Shown piece by piece: positions 1 through 6,687 of a stretch of 25,948 nucleotides of DNA (the first letter of the stretch is position 1; every line of letters starts with the position of its first letter). The DNA is from JANRKG01 sp033763635 (lineage in GTDB: Bacteria; Cyanobacteriota; Cyanobacteriia; GCF-001939115): positions 1-25,948 of the forward strand of contig JANRKG010000348.1 of the NCBI GenBank assembly GCA_033763635.1, written 5' to 3'. Below the pieces are notes generated by a model that made no database searches, had not been told where the DNA came from, and worked only from the letters and a program-made list of their open reading frames with translations. A program made the translations under genes and the position numbers.

Positions 1-710
1 GATTCCACCTCAAATGGTTTTCCCAACTCATGCCCTCTGCCTCCGCCACCCTCAAAGAGTTCTGGTTTTGGGTTTCCAATCCTTTCTTTGACTATGGTCC
101 GAACGATAAGGGAATTGGTTGGCATTTGCTGACCAGTCTCCGGCGGGTGCTGACTGGATTTTTGATTGGATCGCTGATTGCCATTCCCCTGGGAATTGTG
201 ATTGGTCTCTCGGATGTGTTGTCGCGAGGGGTCGATCCGTTCATTCAAATTCTCCGGCCTGTTTCCCCACTGGCCTGGTTGCCTTTAGGGTTAGGGTTGC
301 TCAAAAATTCAGAAGCCACTGCAATCTTTGTCATTGCCATCACGAGCATCTGGCCGACGTTGATCAATACCAAGTTTGGTGTGAGCAATGTAGACCCTGC
401 TTACCTGGATGTCTCCCGCACGTTGGGCGCGTCTCGCTGGCGCACGATCGTCAAGGTGATTCTTCCGGCAGCGGCCCCCAGCATTGTCTCTGGTCTGCGG
501 ATCAGTATTGGCATTGCCTGGTTGGTGATTGTGGCCGCCGAAATTCTGGTGGGTGGCACGGGGGTCGGCTACTTTATCTGGAATGAATGGAATAACCTGA
601 AAATCACCAGCATCATCACCGCGATCATTGTGATCGGCTGTGTGGGCCTCGTTCTCGATCGCCTGTTTGCGTTGCTTCAACAATGGGTTGCGTTTGGTAA
701 GCAGTCATGA
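1..710 (+). CDS. cynB: Cyanate/nitrate-type ABC transporter permease, 5' end missing
   Basis: Inner-membrane permease of a NrtB/CynB-type importer (nitrate, cyanate or bicarbonate class), passing substrate from a periplasmic binding protein into the cytoplasm. The frame stays open to the window edge. The ATG at position 30 lies inside the conserved region that precedes the SNPFFDYG segment, so the true start is upstream and roughly the first 40-60 residues are missing. Hydrophobic segments alternate along the protein, and the cytoplasmic EAA loop is visible (GASRWRTIVKVILPAAAPSI), the contact site for the ATPase. The stop codon overlaps the start of the next gene in an ATGA, which implies translational coupling. 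The assignment to cyanate rather than nitrate rests on the cyanase gene two positions downstream, matching the cynABDS order known from Synechococcus. From sequence alone NrtB and CynB are hard to separate. Confidence 0.85.
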   Translation, partial: FHLKWFSQLMPSASATLKEFWFWVSNPFFDYGPNDKGIGWHLLTSLRRVLTGFLIGSLIAIPLGIVIGLSDVLSRGVDPFIQILRPVSPLAWLPLGLGLLKNSEATAIFVIAITSIWPTLINTKFGVSNVDPAYLDVSRTLGASRWRTIVKVILPAAAPSIVSGLRISIGIAWLVIVAAEILVGGTGVGYFIWNEWNNLKITSIITAIIVIGCVGLVLDRLFALLQQWVAFGKQS

Positions 711-1600
711 CCCTCTCCCATTCCAGTTCTTTGCGGGTTGGCCCTATGTCTTCACCCATTCAACTCTGTCTGCGGAATGTGTCCAAGGTTTACCGGGGCC
801 GCCAGGGGTGGGCCGATCGGTTACTGCGAAAAACTTCCGCCGACTATGTAGCCCTGGAAAATATTGACCTCGATATCGCTGAAAATACGTTTGTTTCGAT
901 CATCGGGCCGTCTGGTTGTGGAAAATCCACGTTGTTGAATATCATCGCCGGACTGTCTAAACCCAGTAGTGGCACGATTTATCTGAACGGACAACCCATC
1001 TTCAAACCCGGCCCCGATCGCGGTGTGGTTTTCCAAAACTATGCCCTGATGCCCTGGATGACGGTGTTAGAGAACATCCGATTTGCGATTGAAACCGTGA
1101 ATCCGAAATTGCCCGTGTCTCGCCAGCGCACGATCGCCCAGGAGTACATCGATCTGGTGGGGTTGCGGGGGGCGGAACACAAACATCCCCACGAACTATC
1201 AGGGGGAATGAAGCAGCGGGTAGGCATTGCGCGGGCACTGGCGATCAATCCCGAAATGCTGCTGATGGATGAACCCTTTGGGGCACTGGATGCCCTCACG
1301 AGGGGATTTCTTCAGGATGAAGTCGAGCGCATCTGGGAACAGCAACGCAAGACGGTGGTTCTGATTACCCACAGCATCGAAGAAGCCCTTCTGCTCTCCG
1401 ATCAGATTGTGATGATGACCCGTGGCCCCCACGCCCAGATCGCCAAAATTCTCGACGTTCCCTTCCCCCGGCCCCGCCATCGGGAAACCCTGGACGAGCA
1501 CCCCGCTTACCATGCCCTCAAGGCCGAAATGGAACTACACCTGTCCCGTGAAACGCGGGCAGTGGAAGAAGCGAGAATTCACAAGCCGATCGTAGCTTAG
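707..1600 (+). CDS. cynD: Cyanate/nitrate-type ABC transporter ATP-binding protein
   Basis: Cytoplasmic ATPase subunit that powers the permease encoded just upstream. All hallmark motifs are present in a 297-residue protein: Walker A GPSGCGKST at residues 67-75, a Q-loop at VVFQNY, signature LSGGMKQR at 164-171, Walker B LLMDEP at 185-190 and switch histidine H222. The long N-terminal insert before Walker A and the C-terminal tail with PFPRPRHR are typical of the NrtD/CynD/SsuB class. The ATG overlaps the permease stop by four bases. A second in-frame ATG at 746 (MSSPIQL) is a possible alternative start, because the first 13 residues are poorly conserved in character. There is no C-terminal substrate-binding domain, so this is a D-type rather than a C-type subunit. 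Its partner is inferred from the downstream cyanase. Confidence 0.9.
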   Translation: MTLSHSSSLRVGPMSSPIQLCLRNVSKVYRGRQGWADRLLRKTSADYVALENIDLDIAENTFVSIIGPSGCGKSTLLNIIAGLSKPSSGTIYLNGQPIFKPGPDRGVVFQNYALMPWMTVLENIRFAIETVNPKLPVSRQRTIAQEYIDLVGLRGAEHKHPHELSGGMKQRVGIARALAINPEMLLMDEPFGALDALTRGFLQDEVERIWEQQRKTVVLITHSIEEALLLSDQIVMMTRGPHAQIAKILDVPFPRPRHRETLDEHPAYHALKAEMELHLSRETRAVEEARIHKPIVA

Positions 1601-1639
1601 TGCGAATGGGAATGACGAATAGACAATAGATCCTTCTGA

Positions 1640-1668
1640 CCCATTACCCATTACCCATCCCCCATTAC
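1640..1668. repeat. CCCATTA short tandem repeat
   Basis: The gap between the transporter ATPase and cyanase holds CCCATTA twice in tandem, then two degenerate units (CCCATCC and CCCATTA). Such heptanucleotide runs are common in filamentous cyanobacterial intergenic DNA (STRR type). The run ends six bases before the cyanase ribosome binding site, so copy number could affect spacing in the operon transcript. Confidence 0.7.
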
Positions 1669-1686
1669 TCAAAAGGAGTTCATTCC

Positions 1687-2136
1687 ATGTCCCTTCCCGA
1701 AATTCCTGAAATTACGCAAAAACTGTTAGCTGCAAAAGCAGCCGCAGGTTTGACTTTTACCGATCTGGAACAAAAAATGGGTCGAGATGAAGTGTGGATC
1801 GCCGCAGTCTTCTATCGTCAGGCCAGTGCCTCGGCAGAAGAGGCGGCGGCGATCACCAGTGCCCTGGGCTTAGGTCCGGAGGTGGCGGCAGAACTATCTT
1901 CCTTTCCCTCTAAGGGATTGGGGCCGATTGTACCAACAGATCCTCTGATCTACCGTTTCTATGAAATCATGCAGGTTTATGGCATGCCCATGAAAGAAAT
2001 CATTCATGAGAAGTTTGGAGACGGTATCATGAGTGCGATCGATTTCACGTTGGATATCGAGAAAGTGGAAGATCCCAAGGGCGATCGGGTGAAGGTGACG
2101 ATGAACGGGAAGTTCCTGCCCTACAAAAAATGGTAG
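1687..2136 (+). CDS. cynS: Cyanase (cyanate hydratase/lyase)
   Basis: Cytoplasmic cyanase converts cyanate and bicarbonate to carbamate and CO2, giving ammonia, and so lets the cell use cyanate as a nitrogen source or detoxify it. The 149-residue length equals the family norm (E. coli 156). The N-terminal half is the helical HTH-like domain. The C-terminal half carries the decamer catalytic region, including DPLIYRFYEIMQVYG and FGDGIMSAIDF. The expected catalytic triad is intact as R90, E93 and S116, equivalent to Arg96, Glu99 and Ser122 of E. coli. A strong ribosome binding site AGGAG (1674-1678) sits eight bases before the ATG, fixing the start. It is the last recognisable enzyme of the transporter operon, and a 44-codon ORF follows after 12 bases. 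Family identity is very secure. Confidence 0.97.
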   Translation: MSLPEIPEITQKLLAAKAAAGLTFTDLEQKMGRDEVWIAAVFYRQASASAEEAAAITSALGLGPEVAAELSSFPSKGLGPIVPTDPLIYRFYEIMQVYGMPMKEIIHEKFGDGIMSAIDFTLDIEKVEDPKGDRVKVTMNGKFLPYKKW

Positions 2137-2148
2137 GGTGGGAAATCC

Positions 2149-2283
2149 ATGAAGCGTCCGTTTCAACCCCTAAAACCTGAAACCGCCACCCGCTGGATTC
2201 CTTTTATCACCAAGGTTCTAGCCTTTATTGGGTTGTGGCAGGTGTTATCGAATAGTATGGCATTACTCGATCGCTGGTTCTAA
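2149..2283 (+). CDS. Small membrane-like ORF downstream of cyanase
   Basis: A 44-residue ORF starts 12 bases after the cyanase stop, on the same strand. It begins MKRPFQPLKPETATRW and continues into one hydrophobic stretch (roughly residues 17-40: IPFITKVLAFIGLWQVLSNS), ending DRWF. The basic, proline-containing N-terminus followed by a single possible membrane helix fits a small inner-membrane protein. The codon use and GATCG content match the neighbours. Upstream, the GGTAGGGTGGGAA sequence gives only a weak ribosome binding site, so translation may depend on coupling to cyanase. I do not recognise a family. It could be a regulatory or accessory small protein of the cyanate system, a decayed remnant of a larger permease-like gene (the helix resembles the first helix of NrtB-type permeases), or chance. 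Confidence 0.45.
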   Translation: MKRPFQPLKPETATRWIPFITKVLAFIGLWQVLSNSMALLDRWF

Positions 2284-2315
2284 TCGCTTCCCTTTTGGAA
2301 TCTGTTGTGCCCATA

Positions 2316-2440
2316 AATCCCCTCCTGGGAGGGGTGGCCGTAGGCCGGGGTGGGTTCGGGGATTCAGCAGTAGATTACAGGCTGAATCAGCTTTCTCTAG
2401 CGATCACCCAACCCACTCCTGCCCCTCCTGGGAGGGGATT
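2316..2440. repeat. Inverted-end repeat element, copy A
   Basis: About 125 bp bounded by near-inverted ends, starting AATCCCCTCCTGGGAGGGG and finishing with CCCCTCCTGGGAGGGGATT. Just inside lie GGGGTGGGTT on the left and ACCCAACCCACTCC on the right, which are also inverse to each other. The centre holds a perfect 8-bp dyad GATTCAGC/GCTGAATC (2361-2368, 2381-2388). A second, diverged copy in the same orientation occurs at 23467-23575. There is no coding capacity of its own. It is a small mobile or palindromic repeat and could also act as a terminator after the cyanase operon. Confidence 0.75.
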
Positions 2441-2485
2441 TTTGAAGGGTAGGTGGTGATGGCGCTTAACCCGAACTGACGTTGC

Positions 2486-3277
2486 TTACAACGGGTCGAG
2501 TTCTCCGACGAGTTGCACCTGGTTGGGGGTTGATGCCCGCATCACAACGGCTGCACCTGATGGGGGAACGATGTTACTGATTGCAGTGATATTTACCTGA
2601 TGGGTGACGAGAATAATTACACCCTTTGTGTCATGATTTTTTAGGATGAATTGACGGAGTTGCTCAGTTTGGGAACGCTCGGTCGATCGATTTTGAAAGA
2701 AGGAATTCAACACCGGAAACGACTCCACTCGCCCTACATTCATCAGTCGGGCCGTTTCTAAACACCGACACCACTGGCTAGAAAGCACTCTGGCAACCGG
2801 AATGTTGCGTTGTCGGAAAGCTTCACCGATGCGAATGGCTTGTTGCCGACCTTCTGCCGACAGGTTGCGTTGCGTAGAACAATCATTCAAGCGAAACTCT
2901 GGCGGATCGCCCGTTCCTGGAGCCAGGGCATGGCGGAAGAGAACCACAAACCCTTTTCCCTGCTGGAGTTGTAACCAGAGATCCGAGGTGGCAACTTGGG
3001 TGGGAGAGGGTTCTGCTTTGGCAGGAGGGGGAGAACTGGACGATCGCACCGCAGGGGAAGACACCACCGGAGAGGAGGACTGGGAGACTGCTAAAGGTAG
3101 CGTTCCACAGCCACCGATCGCCAGGGAAACGATCGCCAGCCCTCCGACCGCACCGAGCGATCGAAGGCATCGGGGTATTCGAATGAGCCGCCTTTTGTTC
3201 GTAGTAGCTGGCAATATGGTCATACCCATGCTCTGGAAACGGTAAGTCTTGGTAGCTATTGCAAGCATCCGGATCAT
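2486..3277 (-). CDS. Lipoprotein with histidine phosphatase domain
   Basis: A membrane-anchored member of the histidine phosphatase (phosphoglycerate mutase-like) superfamily. After a basic N-terminus there is a hydrophobic stretch ending in a lipobox (LAIGGC, Cys57), so the mature protein is probably lipidated and exposed outside the inner membrane. A Ser/Pro-rich linker (about 60-95) leads to the catalytic domain. Visible active-site elements are LFRHA (R115, H116), the second arginine in SSQWCRCLETA (R171) and the C-terminal histidine in LVTHQ (H226). The usual RHG is RHA here, as in several periplasmic family members. Two later ATG codons (3229 and 3223) are plausible starts, since the first 16-18 residues are unusual for a signal peptide and no clear ribosome binding site precedes 3277. 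Its substrate cannot be told from sequence. It stands alone between intergenic regions. Confidence 0.8.
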   Translation of the reverse strand: MIRMLAIATKTYRFQSMGMTILPATTNKRRLIRIPRCLRSLGAVGGLAIVSLAIGGCGTLPLAVSQSSSPVVSSPAVRSSSSPPPAKAEPSPTQVATSDLWLQLQQGKGFVVLFRHALAPGTGDPPEFRLNDCSTQRNLSAEGRQQAIRIGEAFRQRNIPVARVLSSQWCRCLETARLMNVGRVESFPVLNSFFQNRSTERSQTEQLRQFILKNHDTKGVIILVTHQVNITAISNIVPPSGAAVVMRASTPNQVQLVGELDPL

Positions 3278-3703
3278 CCGGATTGGGACAAATGGGAAAA
3301 TCCTGCTGTTACTCCCATTCTAAAATCCGATCGCGTTTGGGAGGATTGTAATCTGGTACTCCTTTTTTATAAAGGGTAGAGAAAATTAGGGATAGCTATC
3401 ATAGTACAAGCATCAGTTATGTCTATTTCCATAGGATACCCAGCAGCCCGATCCAGGGACGGGGAAGTAGCAGACTGCCAATCAATAGAAAACCACAAAG
3501 GTACCAAGCGATCTCTTAGGAGATTTCCAGAAAACAATTTCCCCTCTGGTTTCGGCTTCGCTCAACTAGCTTTTATGCCCTGAGCAGAGTCGAAGGGCGA
3601 CCCATCGGTAAATTCTTTTCAAGAAATTGCCTTAGAATGCGTCGTATCTTTGTGGTGAATGCTACGAGCCAACGGCAATCATGAAATATGAACGGCGAGA
3701 ACA
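3278..3703. other. Intergenic region with small inverted repeats
   Basis: A 426-bp stretch between two minus-strand genes with no supportable ORF. It holds a perfect 10-bp palindrome GATAGCTATC (3391-3400), a possible operator or part of the phosphatase promoter region, and the repeat described at 3554-3597. No tRNA-like or terminator-with-T-run structure was found. Confidence 0.5.
3554..3597. repeat. GGCTTCGCTCA / TGAGCAGAGTCGAAG dispersed inverted repeat
   Basis: An imperfect inverted repeat whose arms read GGCTTCGCTCAACT and TGAGCAGAGTCGAAGGG. The left arm recurs as GGCTTCGCTCAACT at 13845-13858. This pattern is a familiar dispersed repeat of filamentous cyanobacterial genomes. It could act as a transcript end for the sulfate-binding protein gene, which ends just to its right. 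Confidence 0.5.
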
Positions 3704-4873
3704 TTAACGACGACGGCTTTGGATTTGATCAAAGATCGCGCCATCTGCAAAAAACTTGCTCTGAATGTTATCCCATCCCCCCAGTTGCTTTGCCGTCACA
3801 AGCTTACTAACTTTAGAAAAATTCTTGCTAAATTCCTTGTTGATGGCAGAATTAACGGGACGGAAACCCACTCTGGCAAATTCTCTTTGGGATTCAGGCG
3901 TGTATAGGAATTGGACAAATGCCTCCGCTGCCTGACGAGTTCCCCGTTTGTCTACCACCCGATCCACGACAGCCACTGGGTTATCGATCGAAATGTTCGT
4001 GGGAGGAATAACTTTGCTAAAGCCCGTTTCTCCCTTCTGTGCTGCCAAAATCACTTCGTTTTCGTAGTTCAGGAGGACATCTCCCTGATCTTTCTTGAAG
4101 AAAATATCCGTTGCTTCCCGTGCATCCCTGGGAAGGATAGGAACATTGCGAAATACCTGGGTGACAAATCCCCGAGCTTTGGCTTCTGTGCCACCCGTCT
4201 GACTGACCGACCCCCAGAGCGCGAGGAAATTCCAACGGGCAACCCCAGAGGTTTTGGGATTTGCCGTAATGACGCTCACTCCTGGCTTTGCCAAATCGGT
4301 CCAGGTGCGAATTCCTTTAGGATTACCTGGACGGGTGACAATAGCCACCACCGATCGCGTCACGATTGCTTCGTTGGGGGCTTCCCGTTCCCAACCGGAC
4401 CGAATCAAGCCCGCTTTCTCAATTCTTTCCACATCCAGCCCGATCGCCAGGGCAACCACATCTGCTTCTAATCCGTCAATCACTGCCCGTGCCTGAGAAC
4501 CGGACCCACCATAGCTCTCGCGGAATATCACATCCTGCCCTTTCTCCCGTTTCCACTTTGCCTGGAACTTAGGAATGATTTTGGAGTATGCCTCTTTGGT
4601 CACTGCATAGGATACCAGCGTTAATTCAACTCTTTTGGGACGCTGGGCCAGGAGTTCAGATTGAGAGAGCAATGGAGAGAGGTTGGCGTTTACTTTGACA
4701 TCCAGGTTAGCGGCCTGGGTAGGCAGTGCAACACTGAGACTCATCCCTGCAACAGCCAGCAAAGAGCAGGTTTGAGTTTTTGCCTGACTGACAGGTTGAA
4801 AAAGAGTCTGGAATACAGCCGAAACTCCCTGAGCAAGTTGGGAAGGGAGCCAATCCGTTGCAAGGCCGTTCAT
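3704..4873 (-). CDS. sbpA: Sulfate-binding protein of the sulfate/thiosulfate ABC importer
   Basis: Periplasmic substrate-binding protein that captures sulfate (possibly thiosulfate) for the CysTWA-type importer. A long N-terminus leads into a hydrophobic core (SLLAVAGMSLSVALP) with a likely cleavage after TQA. The mature protein shows the SbpA/Sbp family pattern: LTLVSYAVTKEAYSKIIPKF, FRESYGGSGSQARAV, VVALAIGLDVERI, WTDLAKPGVSVITANPKTSG and ARWNFLALWG. Its length of 389 residues is somewhat longer than most, because of the extended N-terminus. I prefer the ATG at 4873: the sequence GAGGA lies nine bases upstream, while a TTG at 4879 would be too close to it. The permease and ATPase genes are not in the window. 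The rhodanese gene is transcribed divergently, which suggests shared control by sulfur supply, though this is inference. Confidence 0.92.
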   Translation of the reverse strand: MNGLATDWLPSQLAQGVSAVFQTLFQPVSQAKTQTCSLLAVAGMSLSVALPTQAANLDVKVNANLSPLLSQSELLAQRPKRVELTLVSYAVTKEAYSKIIPKFQAKWKREKGQDVIFRESYGGSGSQARAVIDGLEADVVALAIGLDVERIEKAGLIRSGWEREAPNEAIVTRSVVAIVTRPGNPKGIRTWTDLAKPGVSVITANPKTSGVARWNFLALWGSVSQTGGTEAKARGFVTQVFRNVPILPRDAREATDIFFKKDQGDVLLNYENEVILAAQKGETGFSKVIPPTNISIDNPVAVVDRVVDKRGTRQAAEAFVQFLYTPESQREFARVGFRPVNSAINKEFSKNFSKVSKLVTAKQLGGWDNIQSKFFADGAIFDQIQSRRR

Positions 4874-5248
4874 AGTCAAAGATCCTCGTAAAAATCTACA
4901 GTAAATACGTAGAGATAATGTATTTGCAGTCTCAGAATCACATAATTTCTCTTTGAATGCAAGGTCTGAACAGAAATTCTTTGGAGAGATTTTATCGGGT
5001 TTTGCTCAGGCAATCTCAAGCTGAGCAAAGCTTTTACAACTCGATCAACCCTTTTTGATTAAAATACAGCGGTTTGTTGATAAATTAACTGTACTTTTAT
5101 GTTGACATTCTCCAATACTTTTTCATCTAATAAGGTCTGAAGCCTTACTCACGTATCTCTACCGATTTAACGTATTTTAGTGGCTTTCTCTGTCTAGTCC
5201 TCAGGTTGGCTGCTTCGATGACTTCACCCACTACTCAGGAGATTTGTT
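4874..5248. promoter_or_regulatory. Divergent sbpA/rhodanese control region
   Basis: This 375-bp AT-rich region separates two divergent sulfur-related genes and must carry both promoters. It contains a perfect dyad, TTTGCTCAG at 5001-5009 and CTGAGCAAA at 5021-5029, with 11 bases between the arms and no T-run following. That favours an operator over a terminator. A second AT-rich stretch around 5045-5100 (including TTGATTAAAATACAG) could hold promoter elements. I could not assign a specific regulator such as CysR. Confidence 0.5.
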
Positions 5249-6223
5249 ATGAAATCAAGACGGTTGCGATCGTGGCTCAAACTGCCAACGGTTTTGGCCT
5301 TTGTTGCTGCTCTGGTCTTCAGTGTGTTGACGGTTCCTTTAACCTCGATCGCATCTCAGGGGAATTCCCGTGCTTCCATTCAGTTTGTGTCGCCCAATTG
5401 GGTTGCCACCAATGCAAAGAACCCTAACTTGCGAATTTTAGATCTCCGTAGTGTTCCGCTGGATTACATTGCTGGACACGTTCCCGGTGCTATAAATATC
5501 GCTGAATCTAATTTTCGAGGTCCCGATGGGTTCTTGCCCGTCCAGTATTGGGACACCCAAAAGTTAGGCAGTCTCTTCTCCAAAGCAGGGGTTTCCAACA
5601 ATAGCAAAGTGCTGGTGTATTCAGATGGAAGGGATGTGCTTGGTGCAACGATGGTGGCTTACTTGTTGGAACGCTCTGGAGTTCGGGATATTTCTGTGTT
5701 AGACGGAGGGTATGCGGGATATAAAGCCGCAGGACAACCGATTACCAAAGAATTCCCTCGCTTTTCTCCCGGTCGCTTCAACCTGCAAGACAACTCATCC
5801 ATTCGAGTCTCTCTGGATCAGGTGAGAACGTTGATCCAAAAGCCAGGAATTGTGTTTATTGATCCCAGACCCGGTGACTTGTTCCGGGGTGAGAAAGATA
5901 TCTGGGTGCGAAATGGGCATATTCCAGGAGCACGAAATCTTCCCTGGCCTACCTTTACAGAGGCCGATAATGCTCAGGAATCCCTCAAAAATCCCCACAG
6001 GTTAAAGTCCCTGGATGAGATTCGTAAGTTACTGGCGGACAAGGGCATCAAGCCTTCCGACGACATTATCATGACGTGCAGCACCGGGCGGGAAGCAACC
6101 CTGCAATATGTTGTGCTAAAACACCTGCTGAAATATCCAAAGGTTCGAATTTACGAAGGCTCCTGGACTGAGTACAGCACAACAGACCTCCCTGTTGAAA
6201 CGGGACCAGAAAGATCTGTGTAG
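5249..6223 (+). CDS. Secreted two-domain rhodanese (sulfurtransferase)
   Basis: Exported sulfurtransferase that would move sulfane sulfur from a donor such as thiosulfate to an acceptor. Residues 1-36 form a signal peptide or anchor (basic MKSRRLRSWLK, then a hydrophobic core, ending near SIAS). Two rhodanese domains follow. The N-terminal one (about 45-165) has LDLRSVPLDYIAGHVPGAINI but carries SDGRDV where the active loop should be, so it lacks the cysteine, as is usual for tandem rhodaneses. The C-terminal one (about 185-315) has FIDPRPGDLF, GHIPGARNLPW and the catalytic loop CSTGREA with Cys277. The ribosome binding site CAGGAGA lies upstream of the ATG. Divergent placement from sbpA and a downstream hairpin at 6269-6306 suggest a separate transcript. 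The physiological substrate is not known from sequence. The call is firm at family level. Confidence 0.93.
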   Translation: MKSRRLRSWLKLPTVLAFVAALVFSVLTVPLTSIASQGNSRASIQFVSPNWVATNAKNPNLRILDLRSVPLDYIAGHVPGAINIAESNFRGPDGFLPVQYWDTQKLGSLFSKAGVSNNSKVLVYSDGRDVLGATMVAYLLERSGVRDISVLDGGYAGYKAAGQPITKEFPRFSPGRFNLQDNSSIRVSLDQVRTLIQKPGIVFIDPRPGDLFRGEKDIWVRNGHIPGARNLPWPTFTEADNAQESLKNPHRLKSLDEIRKLLADKGIKPSDDIIMTCSTGREATLQYVVLKHLLKYPKVRIYEGSWTEYSTTDLPVETGPERSV

Positions 6224-6268
6224 GTTATTTTTTGACCAAAACAGGCTCAAAAAATAATTTTCCAAATC

Positions 6269-6306
6269 AAGTCGAGAAGAATTTTTAAATATGTTCTTCT
6301 CGACTT
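6269..6306 (+). terminator. Perfect 13-bp stem-loop after the rhodanese gene
   Basis: AAGTCGAGAAGAA (6269-6281) pairs perfectly with TTCTTCTCGACTT (6294-6306) around a 12-base loop, starting 46 bases after the stop codon. No T-run follows, so it may be an mRNA-stabilising 3' end or a factor-assisted terminator and not a classical intrinsic terminator. Confidence 0.6.
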
Positions 6307-6323
6307 CACTCACCAATCAATTG

Positions 6324-6357
6324 AAAGCAATTTTTCGACAGGTCATGTAATTGCTTT
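6324..6357 (+). promoter_or_regulatory. Second stem-loop ahead of the small proline-rich gene
   Basis: AAAGCAATT (6324-6332) pairs with AATTGCTTT (6349-6357) across a 16-base loop. It lies 18 bases after the first hairpin and about 50 bases before the next start codon. It may be part of the leader of the following gene or a second element of the transcript end. AT-rich composition makes chance pairing possible. Confidence 0.35.
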
Positions 6358-6406
6358 TGAATGATTCTCTCACTAAACATTACTTCTTATTGTGGAGGTT
6401 CGAATC

Positions 6407-6643
6407 ATGGTTTTTACCTGGACAAAACTGCTTCGAGAACACTTTCAAGGTGAAAAAATCGTAGTTGGGATGATGGTGATGACAACGATCATCCTACCCA
6501 ACCCTTTCCAACTTTTTTCCCACAGTTCCTCTTCTCATTACGCTTCCCCCTCGATTGCCAGTTGCCTTCCAACTGATCCTTCACCCACTCCCGCCCCTTC
6601 CCCAGAACCCTCGCCTAAACTGAAAAATCCCGCTTTTATGTAA
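6407..6643 (+). CDS. Small exported or membrane protein with Pro/Ser-rich tail
   Basis: A 78-residue protein of unknown function. The start ATG at 6407 has a good ribosome binding site (GGAGG, about nine bases upstream); a GTG at 6392 lies on that site and is unlikely. Residues 1-20 are mildly basic (MVFTWTKLLREHFQGEKIVV), followed by a hydrophobic segment (about 21-36: GMMVMTTIILPNPFQLF). The rest is low-complexity, Ser-rich then Pro-rich (DPSPTPAPSPEPSPK). This suggests a single-pass or exported peptide with an extended tail. It is co-directional with the rhodanese but separated from it by two stem-loops, so it may be independently expressed. It converges with the next minus-strand gene with 44 bases between. 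I recognise no family. Confidence 0.6.
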   Translation: MVFTWTKLLREHFQGEKIVVGMMVMTTIILPNPFQLFSHSSSSHYASPSIASCLPTDPSPTPAPSPEPSPKLKNPAFM

Positions 6644-6687
6644 TTGTTTTCATGAGCTAATCTTGATATTTCTAGTCCATAGGAGAA

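Noticed and set aside
119..586. Long alternative-frame ORF inside the permease gene
   Set aside because: It overlaps a clear ABC permease on the same strand and its translation is Cys/His/Trp-rich without domain character, as expected of a shadow frame.
1640..1668. CCCATTA run considered as a CRISPR-like or operator array
   Set aside because: Units are only 7 bp and contiguous, without spacers. It is a simple tandem repeat.
3361..3375. CCTTTTTTATAAAGG as a terminator
   Set aside because: A 5-bp AT-rich stem without a following T-run; likely chance in AT-rich DNA.
5249..6223. Rhodanese plus cyanase considered as one cyanide/cyanate detoxification unit
   Set aside because: The genes are about 3 kb apart with other genes between, and the rhodanese is exported. 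The divergent sulfate-binding protein is a better contextual link.
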